Shown here: positions 11,849-23,846 of the stretch, one piece after another
Layout of the letters: every line of letters starts with the position of its first letter
Numbering within the stretch: position 1 is the stretch's first letter
Source: Camellia lanceoleosa
Taxonomy: Eukaryota > Streptophyta > Magnoliopsida > Ericales > Theaceae
NCBI GenBank assembly: GCA_025200525.1
Contig: CM045758.1
Span: forward strand, 191,864,463-191,928,462
Length of the DNA: 64,000 bases
Direction: 5' to 3'
Notes under the pieces: model-generated
Told to the model about the DNA's origin: nothing
What the model saw: the letters and a program-made list of their open reading frames with translations, nothing else
The model's database searches: none
Made by a program: the position numbers and the translations under genes

Positions 11849-13278
11849 CATCATGGGTGAAAGACGCTTTGACAATTGTCGACATAGTCATCAATACTGG
11901 ATAAGACAAATAAGATGTAAATGTAATTATACAGTAATATTTATATTCCATGTTGAGATTGGAATTAAGGGTTGCAGTAAACAAAAAAAAAAAATGCATG
12001 GCTAAAAAAATATTATTTGACAAAGTGTTGTAACCACAATCGATATTAACCATTTTTTCTTTATACTACAACAGAAAGTTATGAAATCTAATTGTATTTT
12101 AGACAAATTAGTATTGTGATTATATTCACATAGCAATTTACATCTTGTTATTTAGTTCAAGCATGCCAATTAATGATATATTGTGATTTACCTCAGAATT
12201 GTGGGGGTGTATTAATATTTTTGTGTAATTATACATCAGTAAGAGAAATTAAGTTTCCTTAGAATGCTTAAAATGTGGAGGTGCTTGGAGGATTTTACCA
12301 AAGTAACGATTCCGATAATAGGTCCATAAAGAATCTCAATTCTTTCTATAGAACAAAGTTGGAGCAGAAGTAAAAATGGTTTCATTAACTCCTAAGGAAC
12401 AACTTTATGTTTATTATTTAAATTTGAAAATGGGAGCGACATAGAGTAACGGTAAGTTTCGATATAATCTAAGACTTAATACCGTAAGACATTTGCTTTC
12501 AGTTGTGAATATTGTCTAAGGATAATATAATGGATCCATTAACTACTCAATGATATATAACTAAGAAGGTCAAACAAAAAATAGCGGCCGCTAAACAAAG
12601 AGTTTGACCAAAAAGCAAATAAGGGAAAGTCCATTGAGAAGAATGTGATTAAAGCCTATTACATCAGCGTCATCATAATAGTAACCCTACTTAGCTGACT
12701 GAATATCCCAAGAACTAAGTTCAAAGGGACAACTAAGTTATGTGTGGCTCGCTAGAAATTACTAAAGGAGTCTATCTCCTATCCATTCCTATGATGAGAG
12801 TGATACCTGCAACATGTGTTGTATGTAGGGGATTTAGGATCAGCTATGCTTTTAATGATTATTTATATCTTGAAAACCCTAGAGGAGTATCTTTCAAGAG
12901 AAGTATTTAAAAAACTCGAAATAAGGATCACCTATATGAGTGTGAAGGGGCCGCTTCTATGAGAATTGATAAGGATAAATTTTCTAAAGCACTCATGAAA
13001 CACCAGGAGATGCCTAAGGCCAAAATGGACACAGCCGTGATAACTAAACTGTGTCTGAAGATATTCTATATGAATTCTATTGTCTTGGCTTACACAAACG
13101 GCTGAACAGTTCAAGACATCACGTCTACTGATTAGCTAGTAAGTCCGATAGGCTTTCACTAGGGAATGTTCAAAGCCAAAAGCTATATATCCCGATGCAG
13201 GGTATTTCCTTAATGTACTCTCTCTTTGTCTGTATGTTGTTGCATGTCCTTTTTGTAAATTTCATTCGTGTGAGGGAT
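11849..13278 (+). other. Internal region before LTR B
   Basis: Noncoding. It ends with gtgtgaggga just before LTR B, a plausible polypurine tract. No integrase, RT or RNase H is readable, so the element bounded by LTRs A and B is either non-autonomous or heavily deleted. Confidence 0.5.
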
Positions 13279-13783
13279 TGTTAGAAAATTTGAATTAAAA
13301 TTTACGCCAATGGTTGTGTCTCTTGAGATGAAAGAGTGTGTCCTTTTGAAGGATCATAACCTTTCTGAAGAGTCACGAAAGAATCTATATACCCCATCTC
13401 CCTCACTTCACTTTGGATAGAGAATTTGTCATTTCCTCATATTTGCATTTATTCCTCATATTTTCTTGAGTCTAATTTTTCTATAAAGAGAGTGCATGCA
13501 CAGCGAAATTCGCTAGGCTTGCAATAGTAGTGTTGCTAGTGCAAGACATTGATCGTTGTATCTTAGGAGATAAACGTCCATTGAATTCAGAGCATCGGTG
13601 GGAGGACGAATCTGTCTTAAAGAAAGAATGTCACACACTTTACTCGATCAGGTTTTATATATTTATGTACTGTAAGTTTTGTTACATTGTTATGTCGATT
13701 AATTTCAATTTTGATTTTGCTCAAAAAAAAATCATTTACATATTTTTAAATTATATTTTTCATATACGTTGGTACTATTTTCA
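13279..13783 (+). repeat. LTR B of the decayed LTR retroelement
   Basis: It begins TGTTAGAAAA (second G changed to A relative to LTR A) and ends near tactatttttca-like sequence. It carries the same tgcaagacattgatcgttgt segment as LTR A. Divergence between the two LTRs is visible throughout, implying an older insertion than the Tat element at 19094. Confidence 0.75.
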
Positions 13784-14298
13784 CTATTCCCAGATTTGTG
13801 ATTTTTCATAATAACTTTTTATTTGTTCCCACTAAAATAAAAATACAAAAGTAATAATATAAAAATAAATTTTATATAAAATATTGTAACATCTTATAAT
13901 CTATCCATTTAAAAACAAGCCACGTAATTTATAATTTCAAAAATATCACGCTATTTGGTTTGAGTTTTCAATTATAGTTTTTTATTTTTTTTGTCTTTAG
14001 TGATTTTTTAAATATTTTAATTAATTATTTTAACTTTTAAATACACTTTAAAAGTAAATATTTATGAATTTTTGTTAAAAAATCAATAAATATAAAAAAT
14101 TAGTATCTTATCGAATTTTTTTTTAAAAAAAATTATAATTATTAAGTGCATCTAAAATTTAGTACGTTAAAAAAATAAAAAAATAAATTAACATATAATT
14201 CTTTTTTAAAAAAAAAAAACTCAAAATAATTAATTTTTGTTTGCAGGTTTATCATTAAAAAAAAAAAAAAAAATTGCAAGTTCACCATAAATTATGTC
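13784..14298. other. AT-rich upstream region of kinase copy 2
   Basis: Very AT-rich with poly-A runs. No gene is seen, and no TATA box can be singled out with confidence. Confidence 0.5.
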
Positions 14299-14376
14299 AC
14301 TTGACAACAGGTGTTCTTTGTTGACCCACGTATTGACACTTGACAACAGGTGTTCTTTGTTGACCCACGCATTGAC
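14299..14376 (+). promoter_or_regulatory. Tandem 39-bp repeat with W-box cores upstream of kinase gene
   Basis: Two consecutive 39-bp units (14299-14337, 14338-14376) differ at one base. Each holds TTGACC (14321-14326; 14360-14365) plus extra TTGAC cores at both ends. TTGAC(C/T) is the WRKY-binding W-box, typical of wound- and immunity-responsive promoters. The array lies 155-230 bp upstream of the chosen ATG and so could be proximal promoter. The regulatory role is inferred. Confidence 0.6.
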
Positions 14377-14530
14377 TGACTTCGCCAGCGTATTTGTCAG
14401 TTTGAATGTTCTCCACTTTCTTCGTCGTCCATACATTACACGATTAGGTTTTCTAGTTCACTTTTATTCATTCAGTCACTCCATTCATAAACAGAAACAA
14501 ACTTACCTTAACAACAACAACTACAATTCC

Positions 14531-17059
14531 ATGGAAACTCTTCGCTCCCACAATCCTCTTCTCTCTCTCCTCTTCCTCCATCTTCTTCAATTCTCATCTC
14601 TCTCTCTTCTCTCATTAGCCTACACTTTACCAAACAAGTACTTCATCAACTGCGGCTCAAACTCCGACGTCTCAGTCACCGGCGCGCCCACCCGGAACTT
14701 CATCTCCGACGAGAATTCCGGCTCCTTTTCCCTCTTCGGAGAAACCAGCTCCGTCTCAGACACCAACACATCAAACTCCTCTCCTCTGTATCAAACCGCA
14801 AGAATCTTCACAAACCCGTCTTCTTATGTGCTCCAAATCGACCAGAGTGGGACTTACATGGTACGCCTCCATTTTTATGCTTTCTCTTCTTCCAAGAAAA
14901 TTCTCTCAAATGCCCAATTCAACGTTTCGGCTTCTGGGTTTTCTCTGTTGTCGAATTTCAGTGTTCAAAACCTTATAATCAATGAATTCATGCTCACCAT
15001 CAATGTATCCGAATTTATAATCTCTTTCACACCTACCCAGAAATCGTCTTTTGCCTTTGCAAATGCGATTGAGGTTTTTCTTGCCCCTAACATCACAGAT
15101 GTTTCGACTCCGCCCATTTATGTGACTCCTTCAGGAGCTCGCGGTACCTACGATGGCTTGCTTTCTCAAGCCCTGCACACAGTTTATAGGGCTAATGTGG
15201 GTGGTTCTCCGATCACACCAACTTACGATACACTATGGAGGAATTGGGTATCTGATGATGGTTATTTAGTTACCCCCAATGCGGCGAAGACCAGTGCATT
15301 TCAAAGTGATATTTTCTACCAGCCTGGAGGAGCTACTAAGTACTCTGCCCCTGATCCTGTCTACCAAACAGCAAAAGAATTGAATGTAAACTCTAGTGGG
15401 GGTTCGAATTTCTTCAATATAACGTGGCGGTTCAATGTCAGTAAGAATGCTCCACACTTCGTTCGAGTACATTTTTGCGACATAGTTAGCAAATCCATAA
15501 ATGATGTTCTTCAGTTCAATCTGTATCTGTATAGCAAGTTTAGTCAGAACATTTATCCATATGATGTTGTTGGCCAGTTGGCAGTTCCATTTTACAAAGA
15601 TTTCGTGGTTGATTCTGATAATTCTGGATTTATGGATATCAGTATTGGCCCTGGGAATGATAAAAAAGCCTTTTTGAATGGGGTAGAGATCATGGAGATA
15701 ATAACGGGATCAGGTTTGGTAACTGAGGTGAAGAAGCCATCGAAGAAACATCTGTTTGTTGTAGTTGGTTCGGTTGTTGGAAGTGTGACGTCTCTGTTAA
15801 TGTTGGTAGTAGTGGTGGTGGTGTGTTTGAATTGCAAGAGAGCAAAGCCTGTTGCAACTTCAGTTTGGCAGGCAATCCCTGATTATGGAGGAGGGAGTTC
15901 TTATGTTAGTACTACTGAAAGAACGGTCAATGGCTTCCCTCTTGATAATCTAAATCTTGGGTTGAGGCTATCTTTTCAAGAAATTCAGTATGCAACTAAT
16001 AATTTTGACACTAGGTTGATGATTGGTGAGGGTGGGTTTGGAAAAGTCTACAAAGCAACTCTTCGGAATGGCATGAAAGTGGCTGTCAAACGAAGTGAGC
16101 CAGGAAATGGCCAGGGCCGTCCAGAATTCCAGACAGAGATAATAGTCTTGTCCTCAATTCGCCATCGCCATCTTGTTTCCTTGATTGGGTATTGTGATGA
16201 AAGGTCTGAGATGATACTTGTTTACGAGTTCATGGAGAAGGGGACTCTGAGGGATCATCTATACATTTTGAATGCAGAGTCTCGGAAATCATCGTCACAG
16301 TCTGAATTGTCTTGGAACCAAAGGCTTGAAATTTGCATTGGTGCTGCAAAGGGTCTAGATTATCTTCATAATAGTTCAGGAAGAGGCATCATTCACCGTG
16401 ATGTTAAGTCAACAAACATCTTACTTGATGAGGATTATGTAGCTAAAGTTGCTGATTTTGGTCTCTCAAGATTGGGTGATCTTGATCAAACCCATGTCAG
16501 CACAGGCGTAAAAGGTAGTTTTGGTTACCTTGATCCTGAATATTTTAGATGCCTACAGTTAACGCAGAAATCCGATGTTTACTCATTTGGGGTAGTTCTC
16601 CTAGAAGTGCTTTGTGCAAGACCAGCCATCAATAACTCGCTTCCTGGGAAGGAAGTAAACTTGGCTGAATGGGGGTTGTTTTGGCAAAAGAAAGGGCAGC
16701 TTGAAAATATTGTTGATCCCCTGCTTGTGGGCAAGATCAATCCCAATTCGTTGAGAAAGTTTGGTGAAACAGTGGAGAAGTGTTTGAAAGATTATGGTGT
16801 TCAAAGGCCCAACATGCAGGATGTGTTGTGGGACTTGGAATATGCACTGCAGCTTCAACAAACTGCAAGGCACAGAGAACCTCATGAGGACAGCACAACA
16901 GACGCTTCGTGGGTGCTGCCGGTGCCTGCCGTTCAGCGGTTACCTTCTCATAGCATCCCAATTGATGAATATGACATTCCCATGGATGATTTTACAGATA
17001 CAAGTCATTCAAATGCTCACGGAGTGTTCTCCATGTTGAACATTGATGATGGCAGATGA
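14531..17059 (+). CDS. CrRLK1L receptor-like kinase (copy 2, complete, intronless)
   Basis: 842 residues from the ATG at 14531, chosen because a signal peptide (METLRSHNPLLSLLF...) starts there; the open frame reaches up to 14294 but that part is not signal-like. Order: signal peptide ~1-31; malectin-like ectodomain ~35-395 (YFINCGS start; second malectin part with VYRANVGG and LWRNWVSDD); transmembrane helix ~408-433; kinase ~490-770 with GEGGFG at 499-504, K520 in VAVK, HRD at 622-624, DFG at 642-644 and GSFGYLDPEY. Length and single-exon structure fit the CrRLK1L family (FERONIA, THESEUS1, HERK). My closest reading is At5g24010-like. Such proteins sit in the plasma membrane and sense wall status or RALF-type peptides. 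All catalytic residues are intact. The ligand and exact orthologue are not determinable here. Confidence 0.96.
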   Translation: METLRSHNPLLSLLFLHLLQFSSLSLLSLAYTLPNKYFINCGSNSDVSVTGAPTRNFISDENSGSFSLFGETSSVSDTNTSNSSPLYQTARIFTNPSSYVLQIDQSGTYMVRLHFYAFSSSKKILSNAQFNVSASGFSLLSNFSVQNLIINEFMLTINVSEFIISFTPTQKSSFAFANAIEVFLAPNITDVSTPPIYVTPSGARGTYDGLLSQALHTVYRANVGGSPITPTYDTLWRNWVSDDGYLVTPNAAKTSAFQSDIFYQPGGATKYSAPDPVYQTAKELNVNSSGGSNFFNITWRFNVSKNAPHFVRVHFCDIVSKSINDVLQFNLYLYSKFSQNIYPYDVVGQLAVPFYKDFVVDSDNSGFMDISIGPGNDKKAFLNGVEIMEIITGSGLVTEVKKPSKKHLFVVVGSVVGSVTSLLMLVVVVVVCLNCKRAKPVATSVWQAIPDYGGGSSYVSTTERTVNGFPLDNLNLGLRLSFQEIQYATNNFDTRLMIGEGGFGKVYKATLRNGMKVAVKRSEPGNGQGRPEFQTEIIVLSSIRHRHLVSLIGYCDERSEMILVYEFMEKGTLRDHLYILNAESRKSSSQSELSWNQRLEICIGAAKGLDYLHNSSGRGIIHRDVKSTNILLDEDYVAKVADFGLSRLGDLDQTHVSTGVKGSFGYLDPEYFRCLQLTQKSDVYSFGVVLLEVLCARPAINNSLPGKEVNLAEWGLFWQKKGQLENIVDPLLVGKINPNSLRKFGETVEKCLKDYGVQRPNMQDVLWDLEYALQLQQTARHREPHEDSTTDASWVLPVPAVQRLPSHSIPIDEYDIPMDDFTDTSHSNAHGVFSMLNIDDGR

Positions 17060-17690
17060 TCTTGCAGTTTGAGGTACAATTTTTGATCTTCCTATGTTTG
17101 GTTCTAATATGCTTACAAGAATAATGCTGAAGAAAATCGGGCATATTTCCTTTGTTGGGTTGCTTTGCTTTATAAATTTAAGGTTGCAAATTAGGTGAAT
17201 GTTTCAAATGATAATTGTGTAAAAATCAGCATAGCAAATTGAAGTATTGTTCGACTTTCAGTATAATTAATGTTTGAATTCTAGATTTGATGTTGGACGG
17301 TCTTAATGTTTTAATCAAGAGATGTATTTGATTAGAATGATGATATATTTGATTATCATTTAAGGGAGTTCTTTTTCTTTTACTGCATTATATTGTATCT
17401 CTATTCCTAATGGCACTGTGCAGAGTCGCGTCAATCATGCAAATAACAGTTACAAGTGCTAGCATTTAGAAATCATGACGAGATGAGACAATAGTACTTG
17501 AAGCTACTTAATGGTATAGTGTAGAATAGAATTATTGTCCTTTACTGGACAATTGGTATATATAACATTCTCTTCCAAGAACAAGAGGACACTCGATTGT
17601 TTTGGACAGTTATAGATGCTCCTAGATATTCAAGACCTATTTGTCGTGCAGCATTCTGATTTAATCACCCCAACATTGAATATTGTGGGA
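17060..17690 (+). other. 3' flank of kinase copy 2 (duplicated segment)
   Basis: Aligned by eye with 1447-2030 plus 3327-3405 of copy 1, with small indels (for example an extra gtatctctattcctaatggc segment near 17400). It lacks the solo LTR and so preserves the empty insertion site. Confidence 0.85.
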
Positions 17691-18007
17691 GCCAGTTGAA
17701 TCTCAACAACAGTCCATGTGAGGGATTATTCTGGATGGATTATTCTGGGACTCACATATATGTATATATATCTAAAGAACTTTTTTGAGATGTCCAAAAG
17801 TGAGCCAGTTGAATCTCAACAAGAGTCTATGTGAGGGATTATTTTGGGACTCACACACACACACATATATATATATATAAAGAACTTTTTTGAGACGTCC
17901 AAAAGTGAGCCAGTTGAATCTCAACAACAGTCCATGTGAGAGACTATTCTGGGACTCACATATATATATATATCTAAAGTACTTTTTTGAGACGTTCAAA
18001 AGTGTCA
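17691..18007 (+). repeat. Tandem repeat, about 105-113 bp, three units
   Basis: Units start at 17691, 17804 and 17909 with gccagttgaatctcaacaa and carry gtgagggattatt, a CA/TA microsatellite of variable length, and acttttttgagacgtccaaa. It sits where the homology between the two kinase flanks ends. Confidence 0.85.
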
Positions 18008-19093
18008 GTTTCATACAGAGATAATGGCAATATTGGGTTTACACAATCACATTGTCTTGGCAATTGTAGTGGGGGCCCTGGTCGGGAGTGGAAATCAACC
18101 GGCCTGTAGAGTCAGGTTGGAAATCAGTGGGGGCCATTTCGGGCTTGAGAAGGATATTTTGGCTTGTAGAGTCAGGTTGGGCAATATTTTTGGCCCGTTC
18201 CCCCTTTAATAAATGGATTGGGCTTGGGATTTAGGTGTGTAGTGCACCTGGCCTAGACCAGCCCATAGTTAATATATTTGAATATTTATTTTATTTTATT
18301 ATTATTTATTTACATAATATATTAAAAATATATTAAGTCCTTCCAGCTTATAGGGTTTATTTTTTTTGGGCTGAAGTAGTCAATATTCCAAGATCTTCTC
18401 TCCATTGATGGCCTCTGGATTGACATGAATAAGATCTCGAATTTCATCTCATCCCCTCCCACCCCATTTATCCTTGGTAGGTATTAGTTAACATTTGTGG
18501 GCTCGGGCAAGTACATAGCACATTGGACTGGAGACAATGCTGCCACACGAGATGATTACAATACAAAGAATTCCAGCACAATGTTGCCACTTACATTTTG
18601 CCAATAACTTCCCATATATATATAGGCCCGGTGGATTGGGAAATGTATTTTCTCTAAGGTTGGGCTGGGGATGATCATATAAACCTGATGGTTGGGCCCA
18701 CCCGTGCTCGATCAGATAAAAAATTTCTTAGGAAGAGTAGTGGATACCCAGTCAGAACAATGCCCACCCCTAGGTCATAATAAACGACAATAGGTATGGA
18801 GATGAATCAATGATTGATTCAGAATAAATCTCTCTCCTGCAAGTTATACAAGTCAACTCAAAACCCATCTTGACGACTTTGGCTATGTAGTCTGCATCTA
18901 TGCATGTGCTGCCTACCCGACTTACTGATCCCCATTGAGTTTTGTTTGTTTGTTTGTTGTTGTTGTTGTTTTCTTTTTAAGCTGTCTAATTTCCATATAT
19001 GTGCTTAATGAATTTTCTGCTAAGCCATAGCCAATTTGAGCGGCATTTTAATGGATAGACAATGAGACTTGAAAACAGAATCTTGTATAATAT
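18008..19093. other. Intergenic DNA between kinase gene and Tat element
   Basis: A short GC-richer piece (18050-18260) contains two copies of cttgtagagtcaggttgg-like sequence and may be an old TE remnant. The rest shows no gene. Confidence 0.45.
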
Positions 19094-19848
19094 TGAGAGG
19101 GTAATTTATGCATAAATTGGGCCGAGCTAGGATTGTGGACCGATCTGTGGGCCGTGAATAAAGAAGCTTGGAAGTTGGGCCTCAGACAAGCGGTAGTCCG
19201 GTCTAAGATAAGAGGTTCGCTGCCAGATTAAGTAAGTGGAATTAGTTCGGTCGCCATGGGCATGGATAGCTCGGTCATGCTATTCGGAACCGAGGTATGT
19301 TGGGCCTGCTTTAGGACCTGAGTAAAGGTTAGCTCGGCTTAGTTCTTCTATGTATAGCTCGGCCTTTGCATATGAGGCCGAGGTAGGAGAAAGGAATGGA
19401 AGAGCCGAGATAACCGTTAGATCGGTCACGCTAGTTAGTCCAACATGGCAATGTTATTTCGGTCCTGTGGTAGTTCGACCATGGGAAAAACCATCTCACT
19501 TGGTTTAAGCAGTAAGGGGGGTGTTGAAGGATAAGTATTATCTTTCAGGAGTATGAATCCTAGGAGGACTCTACATGGAAGAGTAAGAGTCCTACTAGGA
19601 TTGTGCCGCGCGAAACCTATAAAGGCCCACCAACATCACCTATGGAGAGGTAATGTAACTTTGCTCCCTGAATACATAGAGCTTTTGCCTATTTGTCTTG
19701 TTGACTGATTTAGGCATCAGTGAAGTTTCCGGCACACACCCGCCGGCTAGCTCACGTTTGTATTTTCAGGTAGTAGAATGACGTCGTACAGAGGAGTGCA
19801 GACTTGATCAACAGGATTATACGAGAATGTGTATTTCTTTCCCGTACA
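19094..19848 (+). repeat. 5' LTR of Tat element
   Basis: It begins tgagagggtaatttatgc and ends cccgtaca. A TATA-like box (tataaag) lies at 19618-19624. Many ctcggtc/ttcggtc/gatcggtc words are dispersed through U3. Confidence 0.93.
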
Positions 19849-19849
19849 A

Positions 19850-19867
19850 TTGGCGCCGTCTGTGGGA
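19850..19867 (+). other. tRNA primer-binding site
   Basis: ttggcgccgtctgtggg follows one base after the LTR end, with the TGG start expected for pairing with a tRNA 3' CCA. I do not assign the tRNA species. Confidence 0.8.
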
Positions 19868-19915
19868 ACTCAGACAAGAACAACCTCTTGATCAAGCTTT
19901 TTCTCCCAAAAATCG

Positions 19916-22264
19916 ATGGCAAACAACGAAGAAATACCTCAATCTGCCATTGACGGACTAACTCCGGAAGGAGGTGCGAGGCGCGAAGGTCTACCCTTGG
20001 TCACTCCCATGGCGAACCTGGAACCAGAAAGACAAAATTCCAGGAGGGATGCAAGGGGTAGAAGGCGGACTAACAGCCCTCGTCACTCTCGCTCGCAAAG
20101 CCCAGAAAAACAAAGGCGAAGGATTAATCCTCAAACTTTGGAGGATCGCGTCAGGGAACAAGACGAATTAATACGACAAATGGCAGCGGACATGGAATCT
20201 CTAAAGCGTCAGGTGAAGGGAAAAGAAGTGGCGACAGGAGAGGGGCGCACAAACAAGACGCCCCCTCGTCACTCGGAAGGTCGTAGTAGGAACACCACAC
20301 CTTCACAAGCAGAAAGTAAAAGCCTCAGGACAGGCGATACGCAATCCAGATCTTCCAGAACTCGTCACTCCAAGTCTAAGAGGACGAGATCTGAAAGGTC
20401 GTACACAGAAGGAAGCACTTATTGGCCTTCACATACACACCAAACAAGGTCCAGACAGACGGAGTTACCCAGATCGTCCGACCTACGAACTGTGTTAGAA
20501 GAGAAGGCACGATGGAGGGAAGACGCCAGGGCACGTAATCCACATAGAGTTTCTGCCTTACAGCAGTTGGCTCCTCGGACGCATGGAAGCGTCGAGGTTG
20601 GAATGCCAGTACCGCGCCCTGCCTACGAACCAATGGACAAGGCACTAGCAAGGCTGCAGACTTCGCCGTTTATTCTAGCAATTGAGAACGCGCCCCTACC
20701 ATCAGGCTTCCTTCAGCCCAAATTCACTACATACGAGGGGAAGACGGACCCTTACTCACACTTGAGCCACTTTCGCCAGGTCATGGCTGTATACCGGAGA
20801 AATGAGGCTCTGATGTGCATCCTCTTCCCATCAAGCCTTGGCGATCTAGGCTTGACTTGGTTTGAAAAGCTTCCAGAAGGCAGCATAGCCTCCTGGGCGC
20901 AATTAGAAGCATTTGTAACAAGGTTCCAAACAAACACAAAGACCCCGGTGGAGATCGACCAGTTACTCTCCATCGACATGGGTGACAAGGAGACCCTAAG
21001 ATCCTACAACAGTCGTTATTGGGAGACATTCAACCAGATTGGGGATTGCCCCACCAATCTCGCCATTGCACAGTACAAAAGAGGCCTTCCAGTCGGAAAT
21101 AGACTGAGGGACTCAATAACCATGACGCCACCTCTCACCATGGAAGCCCTAATGGAAAGAGTGCACCAGCACATCAGGGTGGAAGAGGACGGCGCCCGTG
21201 CCAAAACAAAATTTGGCGCGACCGCAGTACCAGAAAAGAAGGCCTCAGCAAAGGTCAATGCGGTAGACCGTCCGAGCAGAAACGGACGTGGTAGACGAGA
21301 CAACGAAGAAGACCATGACAAAAGATGGTTGAGAGTCCGCACTGCCATAACCACGGTCTTCAAGAAACCGATCTACCGAATACTTAGCGAGATTCGAGAC
21401 GAGCCTTTCGTCAAGTGGCCAGCCAAGCTAGGCGAAGCACAGAAGGACTATGACGAAAGATCGCGATGCACCTACCACAAAGAGAAGGGGCACCGCACTG
21501 AGAATTGCACACCATTAAGACAGCACTTGGAAGAGTTGGTGGCAGCAGGTCACTTGGACAAATATATTGAAGGAGGGGCGCAACCAGCTCCCCAGGACCA
21601 CAATAACCACAACGGAATGCCGATCGACGCCCCGCCTCAAGGCATTATCAACGTGATACATGGAGTCTTTGAACCTGAGCGTGCATGCGAGCTCAGAGGA
21701 TCAATCAAAAAGGCTGAGCACTTAAGAGAGGTACTAAGTGCCCAACCTGCAGTCAAGAAGGGGAAGACAGAGGCCACAAACGTCATGTCTTTTTCAGATA
21801 AAGACTTGGACAAGATATATTGCCCTCACAATGATGCTCTGGTTGTCACTCTCCGAGTCAAGGATTTTCACGTCAAGCAGATTCTGATTGACCAGGGTAG
21901 TTCATGTGAAATAATGTACTACGAAACATTTAAACAATTGAAGTTGCAAGATAAAGACTTGGCGCCTGCCGTATCTCCCCTGATTGGATTCAACTCCATG
22001 TCAGAATGGCCCGTCGGCAAAATAATCCTCCCAGTCAGAGCAGGGAGTGTGACGAAACAAGTGGAGTTCTGGGTGTTGAAGGTCCCCTCCACTTACAACA
22101 TCATCTTAGGCGTAACATGGTCAAGATGCCATGCGCTTGGTGGCGTCGTCCTACCACCAAGTAATGCGGTTCCCCAACGACACCGGAGTAATAGAAGAAG
22201 TCTATGGAGACCAGATCATGTCGAAGCAATGCTTTGTCACGGTGAATGGCAGCCGCGCTGCTAA
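19916..22264 (+). pseudogene. Gag and protease of Tat element (3' frame broken)
   Basis: The ATG at 19916 opens a 782-codon frame. It holds a basic Arg/Ser-rich N-terminal region (~30-190), a retrotransposon gag domain (~245-430, LSHFRQVMAVY ... LTWFEKLPEGS), a short zinc-knuckle-like CTYHKEKGHRTENC (~518-531), and a retropepsin-like domain with IDQGSS around D659, in which Gln replaces the usual Thr/Ser after the catalytic Asp. That substitution is, to my knowledge, common in this lineage. The last ~40 codons lose similarity after ILGV near 22110, where the true pol frame starts overlapping at 22131, pointing to a frameshift. Gag forms the virus-like particle that packages element RNA; the protease would mature the polyprotein. 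Confidence 0.9.
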
Positions 22265-23846
22265 AGGATACGTTCATTCGGTGGAAGAACCTGAGAGTAA
22301 TGAACTGTTTGCAGATGTTGGCAAAGCGGCTAGCCAGAAAGCGGTGGAAGACCTGGTAGAGGTAAGAATAGACGAAAAGAACCCGGACAAGTTCTTTTTG
22401 CTCGGTTCGTCGTTGTCCAGCGCTGGAAGGTTAGAGGTCTTGGAATTCTTGACCTCTAACATTGAAGTGTTCGCCTGGACACCATACGACATGCCAGGCA
22501 TTGATCCAAGTTTCATCTGCCATCAACTCAATGTCCACCCATCCGCCAGACCAATCATTCAGCGCACCCGCAGATCAGCACTCCACCACGCCGAGATAGT
22601 GGCAGAAGAAGTGGGAAACCTGTTGGAAGCAGGAGCAATCAGAGAGGTGCACTACCCCAGATGGATTTCTAACACGGTGGTGGTGCCAAAGAAGAATGGG
22701 AAGTGGCGTGTCTGTGTCGACTACAAAACAGTCAACAAGGCATGCCCTAAAGATAGCTTTCCCTTACCACGGATAGATCAGCTGGTAGACTTAACGGCGG
22801 GGCATAACCAACTTAGCTTTCTGAATGCATACAGAGGCTACCACCAGATCGCAATGCATGAACCAGACCAGGAAGTAACATCTTTCACCACGCCAAGAGG
22901 ACTATACTGCTACAAGGTCATGCCCTTTGGCCTAAAGAATGCAGGGGCGACATTCCAGAGAATGGTCACCAAGATATTTGAACCATTGTTAGGCAAAACA
23001 ATGAAGGCTTACATCGACGATATGGTGGTCAAAAGCAAGGATGAGAATGACCATCTTAAGGACCTAGGAGAGATGTTTGAGATCCTAAAGAAGCATAAGT
23101 TACGCCTCAACGCGTCGAAGTGTGCATTCGGAGTAGGATCTGGCAAATTCCTGGGCTTCCTGGTGACCAACCGGGGTATAGAGGCAGACCCCTCCCAGAT
23201 CAAAGCAATTCAGGATCTGGAGAGACCAAACTCAGTAAAAGAAGTACAACATCTCACCGGCATGGCCGCTGCGCTCAATCGGTTCATAAGACGGTCATCA
23301 GACAGACTACGACCATTCTTCCATGCTCTGAAGGCCAAGTTTGAGTGGGACGACGAATGTGACCGAGCTCTGGAAAGCTTGAAGGAATACATGTCTTCTC
23401 CACCACTACTTGTAACCCCAATTCCTGGAAAAGAACTATTCTTGTACCTGGCAGTTTCACAGCACGCAATTAGCGCGGTATTAGTCCACGCAGAAGGAAT
23501 CCAACACCTGCCCATCTACTATGTCAGCAAGACATTACTAGGAGCCGAAACAAGGTACTTACCACTGGAGAAACTAGCATTGGCCCTGATTATGGCCTCA
23601 AGGAAGTTGTCGCATTACTTTCACGCCCACACCATAGTTGTTCTCACAGCCTTCCCATTAAAAGCTTTATTTGAAAGGGCGAACTTTTCTGGGCGAATTC
23701 TGAAATGGGCAGTAGAGTTGGGACAATACGACATCAAGTTCCAACCGAGGACCGCAATAAAAGCTCAAGCATTGGCAGATTTTGTCCCAAAATTTACACC
23801 AGGAAGTCATCACATCTGCCTAGTCAACTGGTCAAACAGTAATTAA
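22131..23846 (+). pseudogene. Reverse transcriptase and RNase H of Tat element
   Basis: A 571-codon frame, shifted relative to gag and overlapping its end. RT landmarks: [44 protein letters not shown] and the catalytic YIDDMV (Asp-Asp near residues 296-297). It is followed by the connection/RNase H-like segment ([12 protein letters not shown] type) up to the stop at 23844. The internal ATG at 22131 is only the first Met after the frameshift; an intact element would read through from gag-protease. RT copies element RNA into cDNA and RNase H removes the template. Confidence 0.9.

Noticed and set aside
6439..13783. Intact copia element
   Set aside because: Two related LTRs are present, but no primer-binding site, no matching target duplication and no copia pol are seen; the only pol remnant inside belongs to a Ty3/gypsy copy.
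14294..14530. N-terminal extension of the kinase copy 2 frame
   Set aside because: It covers the 39-bp promoter repeat and a non-signal-like sequence; the signal peptide begins at the ATG at 14531.
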